Assembly: GCF_002163755.1 (NCBI RefSeq)
Contig: NZ_CP015864.1
Coordinates: forward strand, 1,364,001 to 1,428,000
DNA: 64,000 bases
Origin: Vibrio campbellii CAIM 519 = NBRC 15631 = ATCC 25920
GTDB taxonomy: Bacteria > Pseudomonadota > Gammaproteobacteria > Enterobacterales > Vibrionaceae
Reading direction: 5' to 3'
Shown: positions 56,405 to 64,000 of the stretch, piece after piece
Layout of the letters: the number at the start of each line of letters is the position of its first letter
Numbering within the stretch: the first letter of the stretch is position 1
Notes under the pieces: generated by a model
Told to the model about the DNA's origin: nothing
Databases searched by the model: none
What the model saw: only the letters and a program-made list of their open reading frames with translations
Translations under genes and position numbers: made by a program

Positions 56405-57292
56405 ATGGCGCAGCAGTCAAGCCAAGAAAAACAATTAACCCAACCACACGCTACAACTTCAATAGATACACCGATTGTGTTGACGATTGCAGGTTCTGAC
56501 AGCGGCGGCGGCGCAGGCATTCAAGCAGATATTAAAGCGATGTCCGCGACTGGCAGCTTTGCCTGTTCGGTGATTACCGCTATCACCTCGCAAAATACCC
56601 AAGGCGTTTCTGCGATTTTCCCCATTCCTCTCGACCATGTAGAGAGCCAACTTGATGCGGTATTTACCGACCTCAACATCGTTGCAGTCAAAGTAGGCAT
56701 GCTGGCCGACTCCAACATCATCAAAGTCGTTGCCAACAAAATTAAACAATACCAACCAAAACACCTCGTGATTGACCCTGTAATGGTGGCCACCAGCGGT
56801 GATCTATTACTGGAACAATCGGCAATCAGCACTTTAAAAGAAGAATTGATTCCGCTCGCAGACATCATTACCCCTAACCTACCAGAAGGCGCAGCCTTGA
56901 CGGGTAAGCCAGTCCCTCAGTCAGAATCTGAAATGAACGATATGATTGCTGATTTACGCGCGCTCGGTGCAAAAGCGGTGCTGTTAAAAGGCGGCCACTT
57001 AGAAAAAGACGAAAACAGCAACGATCTGCTGATCATGCAAGACAGCACCGAGTTAATCAGCGCTAAACGCTTTCCAACCAAAAACACCCATGGCACTGGC
57101 TGCACGCTGTCTTCTGCTATCGCGTCTTACCTTGGCCAAGGCAACAACCTGCACAAAGCAGTGCACCTTGGTAAGCAGTACATTAGCCAAGCTATCGCGC
57201 ACGCAGACGAATTGGATGTCGGTAAAGGTCACGGCCCTGTGAACCACTTTTTTGCAGGTCCTAATTTTGGGAAAAGTAAAGATGTGCGCTAA
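56405..57292 (+). CDS. thiD: Hydroxymethylpyrimidine/phosphomethylpyrimidine kinase ThiD
   Basis: 295-residue ribokinase-fold enzyme that phosphorylates HMP to HMP-P and then HMP-PP. Visible: PIVLTIAGSDSGGGAGIQADIK (substrate and anion hole), DPVMVATSGD and the catalytic KNTHGTGCTLSSAI. It has a ~20-residue hydrophilic N-terminal extension compared with most ThiD. First gene of the thiamine salvage operon under the TPP riboswitch. It overlaps the ABC ATPase gene by 11 bases. Confidence 0.94.
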   Translation: MAQQSSQEKQLTQPHATTSIDTPIVLTIAGSDSGGGAGIQADIKAMSATGSFACSVITAITSQNTQGVSAIFPIPLDHVESQLDAVFTDLNIVAVKVGMLADSNIIKVVANKIKQYQPKHLVIDPVMVATSGDLLLEQSAISTLKEELIPLADIITPNLPEGAALTGKPVPQSESEMNDMIADLRALGAKAVLLKGGHLEKDENSNDLLIMQDSTELISAKRFPTKNTHGTGCTLSSAIASYLGQGNNLHKAVHLGKQYISQAIAHADELDVGKGHGPVNHFFAGPNFGKSKDVR

Positions 57293-58037
57293 TGCACTCG
57301 GCATTCAGCTTACCGAAGCAAGTCTACAATACAAAGACAGCCAAACACCAACATTATCAGGGTTGAGTATGACCATCCCTGCCAATCAATGGACTGTGTT
57401 ACTTGGTCGTAGTGGTTGCGGAAAAACGACGATCCTTCGTTATCTAGCGGGTTTGTTAGACGACAAAGTCGAATGGCATGGTGAATTAACCACAACGGAT
57501 GGCATCGCTCTGCACGAACGTATCGCCTACATGGCACAACAAGACTTGTTGTTGCCGTGGTTAAATGTGTTAGACAACGTCTGCCTAAGTTCTCGATTTT
57601 CTCAAGACCAATCACCAGAGCAAAATAAACAACGAGCACTGACTTTACTAAGCCAAGTGGGACTCGCCGATTACGCGGATGCTAAGCCAGCTCAGCTCTC
57701 TGGCGGCATGAGACAGCGTGTAGCCCTTGCCCGCACTCTGATGCAAGACAAGCCTCTAGTTCTGATGGATGAGCCTTTCTCTGCGTTGGACGCGGTTACT
57801 CGCCATAAGTTGCAAACCTTGTCTGCCGAATTACTGAAAGATAAGACGGTTGTTCTTATTACCCACGACCCACAAGAAGCGGTGCGATTGGCTCACCAAC
57901 TCTATGTACTGCAAGGCACGCCTGCGCAAGCTCAGCACTTAATTGTTCCGGGTTCTACGCCTCCACGAGTTCTCGATGGAGAATGCGCGGCGCTACAACA
58001 AGCGATTTTGGATCAATTGGAGAAAGACTATGAGTGA
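57282..58037 (+). CDS. thiZ: HMP/thiamine-precursor ABC transporter ATPase (ThiZ type)
   Basis: 251-residue ATPase with Walker A LGRSGCGKTT, Q-loop MAQQD, signature LSGGMRQR and Walker B VLMDEPFSALD. It is close to the TauB/SsuB/ThiZ branch. With the permease and NMT1-like binding protein it makes up a ThiXYZ-type importer for pyrimidine precursors. The ATG at 57282 (GGGAAAAGTAAAG before it) is preferred over the frame start at 57252, which lies inside thiD. Confidence 0.87.
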   Translation: MCANALGIQLTEASLQYKDSQTPTLSGLSMTIPANQWTVLLGRSGCGKTTILRYLAGLLDDKVEWHGELTTTDGIALHERIAYMAQQDLLLPWLNVLDNVCLSSRFSQDQSPEQNKQRALTLLSQVGLADYADAKPAQLSGGMRQRVALARTLMQDKPLVLMDEPFSALDAVTRHKLQTLSAELLKDKTVVLITHDPQEAVRLAHQLYVLQGTPAQAQHLIVPGSTPPRVLDGECAALQQAILDQLEKDYE

Positions 58038-58830
58038 TATGACTCAGTACAACTCCGTTTCGACACGTATTAGTATAAAAGAACGCGTGACCCATCCGGC
58101 TCTGCGCTTAGTCATCAGCACAGCGGTGATCTTGGGATTGTGGCAGTTGGTTGTTGTGATATTCGACATGCCAAGCTTCATCTTACCTTCACCAATTGAA
58201 GTGCTGGATAGATTGGTCACTCGTTACGATGTCTTGCTCAAACATACTTGGGTTACCGCGCAAGAGATCTTACTTGGCTTAGCGCTTGGATTGTCGATGG
58301 GTTTGCTGTTCGCATTGCAAATGCTGATGTTTGAGCCGCTGAAGCGTTGGTTACTGCCCATTCTGATTGCTAGCCAAGCGATCCCTGTGTTCGCCATCGC
58401 GCCAGTGCTCATGCTTTGGCTTGGTTACGGCATTGCGTCGAAAGTCGTCATGGCGGCGATCATCATCTTTTTCCCCGTCACGACATGTTGCTACGACGGC
58501 TTACGCAATACACCAACAGGTTACCTCGATCTTGCCAAGACCATGGGCGCGTCTAAATGGCAGCTACTTCGTCATATTCAATTGCCTGCCGCCCTACCAA
58601 CTTTAGCCTCAGGTATTCGTGTTGCCGTCGTTATTGCGCCCATTGGAGCAGTGGTCGGTGAGTGGGTAGGTTCAAGTGAAGGCTTGGGTTATCTGATGCT
58701 CCAAGCCAACGCTCGCATGATCATTGATGAGATGTTTGCGGCGCTGTTTATCCTCGCCGTGCTGTCTATCGCACTCTACTTCATCACCGATAAATTATTG
58801 AAAAAAGCCATCCCTTGGGAAAGCAAGTAA
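58030..58830 (+). CDS. thiX: HMP ABC transporter permease (ThiX type)
   Basis: 266-residue inner-membrane protein of the BPD_transp_1 family with six helices and the EAA loop LDLAKTMGASKWQLLRHIQLPAALPTLASGIR. Overlaps thiZ by eight bases; the ATG at 58030 is in the thiZ stop region. It is the channel of the importer. Confidence 0.87.
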   Translation: MSDMTQYNSVSTRISIKERVTHPALRLVISTAVILGLWQLVVVIFDMPSFILPSPIEVLDRLVTRYDVLLKHTWVTAQEILLGLALGLSMGLLFALQMLMFEPLKRWLLPILIASQAIPVFAIAPVLMLWLGYGIASKVVMAAIIIFFPVTTCCYDGLRNTPTGYLDLAKTMGASKWQLLRHIQLPAALPTLASGIRVAVVIAPIGAVVGEWVGSSEGLGYLMLQANARMIIDEMFAALFILAVLSIALYFITDKLLKKAIPWESK

Positions 58831-58876
58831 TTGCAAAAAATAACCAAAGGAAATTGGGAAAGAAAAGGAAGAACCC

Positions 58877-59827
58877 GTGAATAAAAACAAACTTATGAGC
58901 GCTGCTGCTCTACTCGCTTCAGTGGTATCAACCAACGTGCTTGCCGCTGAAAAAGAGATGACACTGATGTTGGATTGGTTCGTCAATCCAAACCATGGTC
59001 CTATCGTTATTGCCAAAGAGCGTGGTTACTTCAAAGAACAAGGTTTGAAGGTCAACATTCAGGAGCCCGCAGATCCAAGCACGCCACCTAAGTTGGTCGC
59101 GGCGGGTAAAGTCGACATGGCGATTTCTTACCAACCAAGCCTAACTATCGATGTCGCAGCTGGTTTGCCACTAATCCGCTCTGCGACTTTGATTGCTACG
59201 CCACTCAACACGCTGATGGTGTTGGACAACGGTAAGAATGAAAACCTTGGCGACTTGAAAGGCAAGAAGATCGGTATTGCGATCGCAGGCAACGAAGAAG
59301 CGACTATCGGCACCATGCTAGCTCAAGAGGACGTGAAGTTTTCTGACGTACAAATCATCAACGTAGGATGGGCACTGTCTTCGTCTCTTGCGTCTGGCAA
59401 GGTGGATGCGATTTGGGGCGGTCTACGTAACTTCGAAACCAACCAACTTGCACTAGAAGGTTATAAAGCTAAGGCCTTCTTCCCTGAAGAACACGGAGTA
59501 CCAGCGTATGACGAGTTAGTCTTCGTAGCCAATGCAAAAACCTACGACAAAGAAGCCATCAAGGCATTCAACAAAGCGCTAGAGCAAGCAACCACTTACA
59601 TCGTTAACCATCCAAATGAGTCGTGGAAAGAGTTCGTGGCTTATTCACCAGACACCCTCAACAACGAGCTTAACCAACGCGCTTGGAACGACACGCTAAC
59701 TCGTTTCGCTCTTCGTCCATCTGCAGTAGATCTGAAACGCTACGATGATTATGCCAAATTCATGTATTCACAAAAAATCATCGAAACACTGCCAAAAGCG
59801 AAAGATTACGTACCGAGCTTTGACTAA
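58877..59827 (+). CDS. thiY: HMP-precursor-binding protein (ThiY, NMT1/THI5-like)
   Basis: 316-residue periplasmic protein: GTG start with AAGGAAG before it, signal peptide ending VLAA, and the NMT1/THI5 core MTLMLDWFVNPNHGPIVIA and YFKEQGLKVNIQEPADPSTPPKLVAAGKVDMAISYQ. ThiY of Bacillus halodurans binds formylaminopyrimidine, a thiamine breakdown product; here the ligand should be the same or HMP. It is followed by tenA. Confidence 0.9.
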   Translation: MNKNKLMSAAALLASVVSTNVLAAEKEMTLMLDWFVNPNHGPIVIAKERGYFKEQGLKVNIQEPADPSTPPKLVAAGKVDMAISYQPSLTIDVAAGLPLIRSATLIATPLNTLMVLDNGKNENLGDLKGKKIGIAIAGNEEATIGTMLAQEDVKFSDVQIINVGWALSSSLASGKVDAIWGGLRNFETNQLALEGYKAKAFFPEEHGVPAYDELVFVANAKTYDKEAIKAFNKALEQATTYIVNHPNESWKEFVAYSPDTLNNELNQRAWNDTLTRFALRPSAVDLKRYDDYAKFMYSQKIIETLPKAKDYVPSFD

Positions 59828-59881
59828 TTCTACTGACCTTAGGATCCAAGCCTAGGGTCTTTTGATAACGAGATACCCATA

Positions 59882-60550
59882 ATGAAATACCAAGATTTGA
59901 TCGACGCTTGCCGCCAAGATTGGCAAGAATACACTGAGCATGCTTTCGTGCAGCAATTGGCGCAAGGCACTCTGGCTCAGCCTTGCTTTCTGCATTACCT
60001 AAAACAGGATTTTCTTTTCCTAAAGCAGTACGCCCGAGCTTACGCATTAGCGATCTACAAAGCGCGTACTTTGGATGACATGCGCCGCGCTCTCCCAAGC
60101 GTACATGCATTGCTCGATTCTGAAATCGCCCACCACGTGACTTACTGTGAGCAATGGGGGCTGACGGAGTCCGACCTAGAAAGCGAGCCAGAAGATTTCG
60201 GCACTGTGGCTTACACCCGCTACGTATTGGATGCTGGCATGACGGGCGATCTTGTTGATCTTTACGCAGCACTTGCTCCTTGCTCTATCGGTTATGCCGT
60301 TATCGGTAAGATGCTGATTGAAGATGAAAAGACAGTACTCGAAGGCAATCCATACGCAAGTTGGATCAACCTCTACGGTGGTGAGGAATTCCAATCTGGT
60401 GTCGCAAAAGGTGCAGAACACTTTAATCAGTTATTGGCGGAAATCGATATCAATAGCCAGCGCGGTCAAAACCTGATTCAGGTATTCAAAACTGCAACGC
60501 GTATGGAAGTGGCATTCTGGCAACAAGGCCTGAACGCTCAGCAAGATTAA
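59882..60550 (+). CDS. tenA: Aminopyrimidine aminohydrolase / thiaminase II TenA
   Basis: 222-residue helical enzyme that converts aminopyrimidine from damaged thiamine to HMP. Catalytic Cys134 in APCSIGY and the Glu near the end (ATRMEVAFWQQG) are present. With ThiXYZ it forms a route to use degraded thiamine. Starts 54 bases after thiY. Confidence 0.92.
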   Translation: MKYQDLIDACRQDWQEYTEHAFVQQLAQGTLAQPCFLHYLKQDFLFLKQYARAYALAIYKARTLDDMRRALPSVHALLDSEIAHHVTYCEQWGLTESDLESEPEDFGTVAYTRYVLDAGMTGDLVDLYAALAPCSIGYAVIGKMLIEDEKTVLEGNPYASWINLYGGEEFQSGVAKGAEHFNQLLAEIDINSQRGQNLIQVFKTATRMEVAFWQQGLNAQQD

Positions 60551-60562
60551 TCGGAGAGTCTC

Positions 60563-61354
60563 ATGCTAATTGAACAAATCACCGAAGCATTAACCGCAGT
60601 GCGCCAGCAAAAGCCGTTAGTCGTCAACATCACAAACTACGTGGTGATGAACAACACGGCAAACGCGCTATTGGCCATCGGTGCTTCTCCAATCATGGCG
60701 CACTCCAAGCAGGAAATGGCAGAGATGATGTCGTTCGCTGGCGCACTGGTTATCAACATCGGTACCCTAGACAGCGTTTGGACACCGCGTATGAGCTATG
60801 CCGTAGAGCAAGCCAATACCAATGGTAAAATCGTTATACTCGACCCAGTCGGTTGCGGAGCAAGCTCACTACGTACAGAGACATCACGTGAGATCGCTCG
60901 CCTTGCAAATAAGCTGATCATTCGTGGTAACGCCTCAGAAATCATTGCACTCGCTGGCGAGCAAGCACAAAGCAAAGGCGTCGATGCGTTAGACAGCAGC
61001 GACACAGCACTTGGCGCAGCGAACTTCTTAGTCGCAGAGTATGGTGCAAGTGTGGTGATTTCTGGCGAGACTGATTACATCGTCACGAAAGAGCAAACTG
61101 TGCAGCTAAACAACGGTCACGAGATGATGCCATACGTAACCGGAATGGGTTGTACGCTAACGGCTCTTACAGGCGCTTTTGCTGCTGTTGGTGATAACAC
61201 CGGACTTGCTGCAGCGGCGGTACTAGGCGTTGTTGGAGAGATTGCAGCGGAACAAGCTCGCGGCCCAGGTAGCCTGCAAATAAACTTGTTGGATGAGCTT
61301 TATCAGTTGGATGAAGAAACACTGGCCAAACGCCTAAAGCTGCACGTGCAATAA
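60563..61354 (+). CDS. thiM: Hydroxyethylthiazole kinase ThiM
   Basis: 263-residue ribokinase-fold enzyme that phosphorylates the thiazole alcohol. Marks: PLVVNITNYVVMNNTANALLAIGASPIMA, LDPVGCGAS and VTGMGCTLTALTGAF with the catalytic Cys-loop. Supplies the thiazole half for ThiE. Confidence 0.95.
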   Translation: MLIEQITEALTAVRQQKPLVVNITNYVVMNNTANALLAIGASPIMAHSKQEMAEMMSFAGALVINIGTLDSVWTPRMSYAVEQANTNGKIVILDPVGCGASSLRTETSREIARLANKLIIRGNASEIIALAGEQAQSKGVDALDSSDTALGAANFLVAEYGASVVISGETDYIVTKEQTVQLNNGHEMMPYVTGMGCTLTALTGAFAAVGDNTGLAAAAVLGVVGEIAAEQARGPGSLQINLLDELYQLDEETLAKRLKLHVQ

Positions 61355-61375
61355 GCTTTTATCTCTTTTAACACT

Positions 61376-61405
61376 AGCCTCTCAATCCTCTTTCAATGAG
61401 AGGCT
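61376..61405 (+). repeat. Hairpin between thiM and thiE
   Basis: AGCCTCTCA / TGAGAGGCT nine-base stem in the intergenic gap, just before the thiE ribosome site AAAGGAA; may tune thiE expression. Confidence 0.55.
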
Positions 61406-61418
61406 TAAAGGAAACCCA

Positions 61419-62033
61419 ATGAACGCCTATCGTTTATATTTGGTCACCGATGACCAACAAGATTTAGCCACACTAAAGCGTGTTGTGAAAAAAGCCGTGG
61501 AAGGTGGCGTGACCATGGTACAAGTCCGCGAAAAACACGGTGATGTGCGTGCGTTTATCGAACGAGCTCAAGCCGTCAAAAACATCCTTAAAGATACCGA
61601 TGTGCCTTTGATCATCAATGACCGCGTTGATGTTGCACTGGCTGTCGATGCTGATGGGGTCCACCTCGGGCAATCAGACATGCCAGCAATCATTGCTCGT
61701 GAGTTGATTGGCCCAAACAAAATTCTCGGTTTATCTATCGAAAATGAAGAGCAGCTTGCAGAAGCCGACTCTCTGCCGATTGATTACATCGGTTTGAGTG
61801 CGATCTTCGCGACGCCAACCAAAACCAACACCAAAAAGCATTGGGGTATTGATGGGTTGAAAATGGCGTTAGAGACGACTTCACTGCCGATTGTTGCCAT
61901 TGGCGGCATTAACGAAAGTAACATTCCGCAGCTTAGCGCCACCGGTGTTCATGGCTTGGCTTTGGTTTCAGCAATTTGCCACGCGGAAGATCCAAAAGCC
62001 GCGTCGGAGTATCTATTGGGTTTGATGAGCTAA
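61419..62033 (+). CDS. thiE: Thiamine-phosphate synthase ThiE
   Basis: 204-residue TIM-barrel enzyme that joins HMP-PP and thiazole phosphate to thiamine phosphate. Marks: YRLYLVTD, VTMVQVREK, LIINDRVDVALAVDADGVHLGQSDMP and IGGINESN. Last gene of the operon, so the operon covers both precursors and their coupling. Confidence 0.95.
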   Translation: MNAYRLYLVTDDQQDLATLKRVVKKAVEGGVTMVQVREKHGDVRAFIERAQAVKNILKDTDVPLIINDRVDVALAVDADGVHLGQSDMPAIIARELIGPNKILGLSIENEEQLAEADSLPIDYIGLSAIFATPTKTNTKKHWGIDGLKMALETTSLPIVAIGGINESNIPQLSATGVHGLALVSAICHAEDPKAASEYLLGLMS

Positions 62034-62221
62034 CCTTGCTCACTCCTGAACAAAGCGCTTGTGGATGAGCGCGTTTGCCTTTCAGTACTTTCAACAGCCC
62101 CTCCTTTCACAACGGAGACCTGCAATGTCACTTTCAAGACCGAATTGACAGAGCGTTGATAAGTTTGTCACATCGATTGTCGTAAGATAGCCGCCTATTT
62201 TCGACTGCTGTATGACTTTTC

Positions 62222-62947
62222 ATGAAAACTAAAAAATACGGTTTGATGATGCTCGCCTTGTTCATTCTTGGCATCATCCCACTTTCGCTGTTTGCCTCGT
62301 ATCACGATCTTACTTCTCACGTTTCTGACGGCACAGGCATTCTCTTTACTCTGCTAACCGACTCTGCGGGCAGTAAAGGCTTTTTGATCACTCTAACGCT
62401 GTTGGTGTTATCACTTTACCGCTTCAAGCCAAGCCAGTCTGACTGGATGCAAAAACTCTCCATGCTGGGATTGTTACTAGTGATTGGTTTTGCCAGCAAA
62501 ACAGGCTTAAAGCTGATGACAGAAAGCCCGCGTCCCTACACCGAATTGCTTGCCGCAGAGCAATTGATTGAGCATCCAGAAGCGTTTTATCAACTAGAAA
62601 CCGCTCAGCAAGCGAATGTTATTGGGCAAATTTCTGAGAAAGTCAGCGAATGGCGTACTCGCCACTGGCAAGGTGAAAAAGATTACTCTTTCCCATCTGG
62701 TCATACGATTTTCGTTTCTATCTGTTTAGCCTTCTTTGGTGGGTTATTTTTGCAAAACAAGTGCTATTTCTCTGCCGCTACCTTATGGGTGTGGGCAATG
62801 GGCGTGGCGTACAGTCGCTTGTGGCTCGGCATGCACCGGATTGAGGACTTGATTGGTTCAGTGGTGTTTGTCGCTGTGGTATTTACCTTACTGCCTAGAT
62901 TTCAAATAACTAAAAGAGCGCCTTTTTTTACCTTAGCAATCAAGTAA
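62222..62947 (+). CDS. pgpB: PAP2-family phosphatidylglycerophosphatase B
   Basis: 241-residue integral membrane phosphatase. The three PAP2 motifs are in place: KLMTESPRPY (KX6RP), PSGHT and SRLWLGMHRIEDL (SRX5HX3D). PgpB dephosphorylates phosphatidylglycerophosphate and undecaprenyl diphosphate. Single gene; shares a bidirectional terminator with the torA remnant. Confidence 0.88.
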   Translation: MKTKKYGLMMLALFILGIIPLSLFASYHDLTSHVSDGTGILFTLLTDSAGSKGFLITLTLLVLSLYRFKPSQSDWMQKLSMLGLLLVIGFASKTGLKLMTESPRPYTELLAAEQLIEHPEAFYQLETAQQANVIGQISEKVSEWRTRHWQGEKDYSFPSGHTIFVSICLAFFGGLFLQNKCYFSAATLWVWAMGVAYSRLWLGMHRIEDLIGSVVFVAVVFTLLPRFQITKRAPFFTLAIK

Positions 62948-62965
62948 ACGCCTTAAAAAATAGAG

Positions 62966-63003
62966 AAAAAAGAAGCCAGCAAGTTGCTGGCTTCTTTAGT
63001 TTT
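62966..63003. terminator. Bidirectional terminator between pgpB and the torA remnant
   Basis: AAGAAGCCAGCAA / TTGCTGGCTTCTT stem with A-run before and T-run after. Confidence 0.88.
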
Positions 63004-63025
63004 GTATCTTTGGTTCTGACTGAGC

Positions 63026-64000
63026 TTAACCGTTCTTAGGCGGTGTAAATGCCGTTAGCTCTAGCACTGGGCCTTCGTACTTCTCGATACGAACCAATGC
63101 AGATTTCGCCGCACAACCGTTCGCAAGGCGAGAGGTTGGAATATCGAGCGTTAGAACGTTACAGCCACCGTTTTTACAGATGCCTGTTTTCGGATCTAGA
63201 TCTGGCTAGCCACCTTCGTGAATACATACTGAACCTTGCTTGATGCCATCGGTAACCAATGCACCAACTAGAACTTGACCACGGCCATTGAAGGCACGAA
63301 CAAGATCGCCGGTCTTAATACCACGCGATTTTGCGTCTTCTGGGTGGATAGAAATTGGCTCACGGTCAGCAATCGCGTACTCTTCACGAATCTTCGCGTA
63401 GTTGAACTGGCTGTGTAGACGATGCGCCGTGTGCGCCGTCATTAGCTGAAGCTCGCCATCTGTTGCATTACCTGTGTACTCTGTGACTCCATCCATGTTG
63501 GGTGTGGAGGACAATCTTCAAGCTGGTAGCCTTCAATCGTCTTAGAGAAGATCTCGAATTTACCACTTGGCGTACCTAGTGGGCTCATGATTGGGTTTTC
63601 ACGGAATTCAGCATAACGAACGAACTGCGCGTTCTTCTCGTTCCACTTCATTTCGATCAATTGGTTATCTTCCCAGAATGTGCTGAAGTTTGGCATTGCG
63701 ATGCGCTGGCCACGACCGCCTTGCTGCGCCGCTTTATAGAAGCCGTATAGCCATTCCATTTCAGTCTTGCCTTCGGTGTAAACATCACGTCCGCCCGGAG
63801 CAAGTAGTTCTGCCATGTCCGCGAATACATCAAAGTCGTTACGAGCTTCACCTTGAGGCTCAACCACTTGCTTCATTGGTACTAGGTGTTGGTTACTGTA
63901 GTCACCTGTCATGGTCATATCGTTACGCTCGAACGATGTGGTGATAGGTAGAACAATATCCGCGTGCTTCGCTGCAGCTGTCCACTATGGTTGTTGGGTT
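63026..64000 (-). pseudogene. torA: Decayed TorA-like trimethylamine-N-oxide reductase (C-terminal part; continues past window)
   Basis: Molybdopterin reductase of the TorA/BisC group that would reduce TMAO in anaerobic respiration. Reading leftward from 64000 the frame gives WTAAAKHADIVLPITTSFERND and GEARNDFDVFADMAEL, then the homologous frame must change by one base near 63486 (between TWMES and TEYTGNATDGEL), and continues GIKTGDLVRAFNGRGQVLVG to HEGG. There a TAG at 63206-63208 replaces the family Trp (HEGAWPD). The frame goes on as PDLDPKTGICKNGGCNVLTLDIPTSRLANGC up to TAA at 63026. Another in-frame TAG lies near 63985. Three lesions make a functional enzyme unlikely, unless they are sequencing errors. 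Confidence 0.8.

Noticed and set aside
63206..63918. Two separate small genes (frames of 102 and 158 codons)
   Set aside because: Both are pieces of one torA-like gene in different frames, so they are reported as a single pseudogene.

Overview
The window looks like chromosomal DNA of a Vibrio, most likely of the Harveyi clade (V. parahaemolyticus, V. alginolyticus, V. campbellii or a relative). The grounds are the protein sequences recalled as Vibrio-like, the rRNA operon with tRNA-Glu-Lys-Ala-Val in its spacer, a CsrB-type RNA, a six-gene TonB2-type cluster with TtpC, and the rimK, speA-speB and thiamine-salvage genes. No insertion sequence, prophage, integron or CRISPR array was recognised. 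Species assignment is inference; no search was run.

Layout. 1-6030: the end of a brnQ carrier, a divergent dctD-like / dctB-like sigma-54 two-component pair with no transporter beside it, and a 6-phospho-beta-glucosidase. 6061-9340: a Tat-exported PhoX-type phosphatase, yggL, and a gene-poor stretch holding a 28-codon ORF behind a good CRP-like site. 9339-12336: an AraC regulator, a small unknown ORF, a CsrB-family regulatory RNA with about 17 GGA motifs and an upstream VarA/UvrY-like palindrome, a LysR regulator and a DUF5329 protein. 12430-17000: a metallo-beta-lactamase-fold lipoprotein with a divergent TetR regulator and operator-like palindromes, rimK with its retropepsin-like partner, and a second metallo-hydrolase. 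17068-23823: arginine decarboxylase and agmatinase (putrescine synthesis), an EmrD-type efflux pump and a lipoprotein-type oligopeptidase B.

24000-42100 is an almost entirely minus-strand envelope and metal-acquisition region. It holds a porin and a nine-gene operon (PepSY, DUF2271, DUF4198, a small periplasmic protein, a DUF6162-like protein, a complete metal ABC transporter and a second, ligand-poor binding-protein-like gene) behind a Fur-like box. A CPBP membrane protease separates this from the TonB2-type cluster (DUF3450, TtpC, ExbB, ExbD, TonB, TPR). A TonB-dependent siderophore receptor with a Fur-like box precedes that cluster, and a PfeRS-like two-component system lies upstream of the receptor. 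The TonB complex would energise the receptor, the two-component system could control it, and the ABC operon would move a metal across the inner membrane.

42498-45386 carries a glycerophosphodiesterase, an L,D-transpeptidase, a D-lactate dehydrogenase and yibL. 45676-51640 is a complete rrn operon on the minus strand: two promoters, 16S, four spacer tRNAs, 23S, 5S and a distal tRNA-Ser. 51744-55833 holds a DUF3087 protein, a bacterial TrmY-like methyltransferase and an adjacent TldD/PmbA-like pair. 56198-62033 is a TPP-riboswitch-led thiamine salvage operon (thiD, HMP-type ABC transporter, tenA, thiM, thiE). pgpB follows, and the window ends in a decayed torA-like reductase with two in-frame stops and a frameshift.

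The best candidates for something undescribed are the nine-gene metal operon with its ligand-poor second binding protein, the CRP-linked 28-residue ORF, the orphan terminator next to the rrn operon, and the paired TldD/PmbA proteins.
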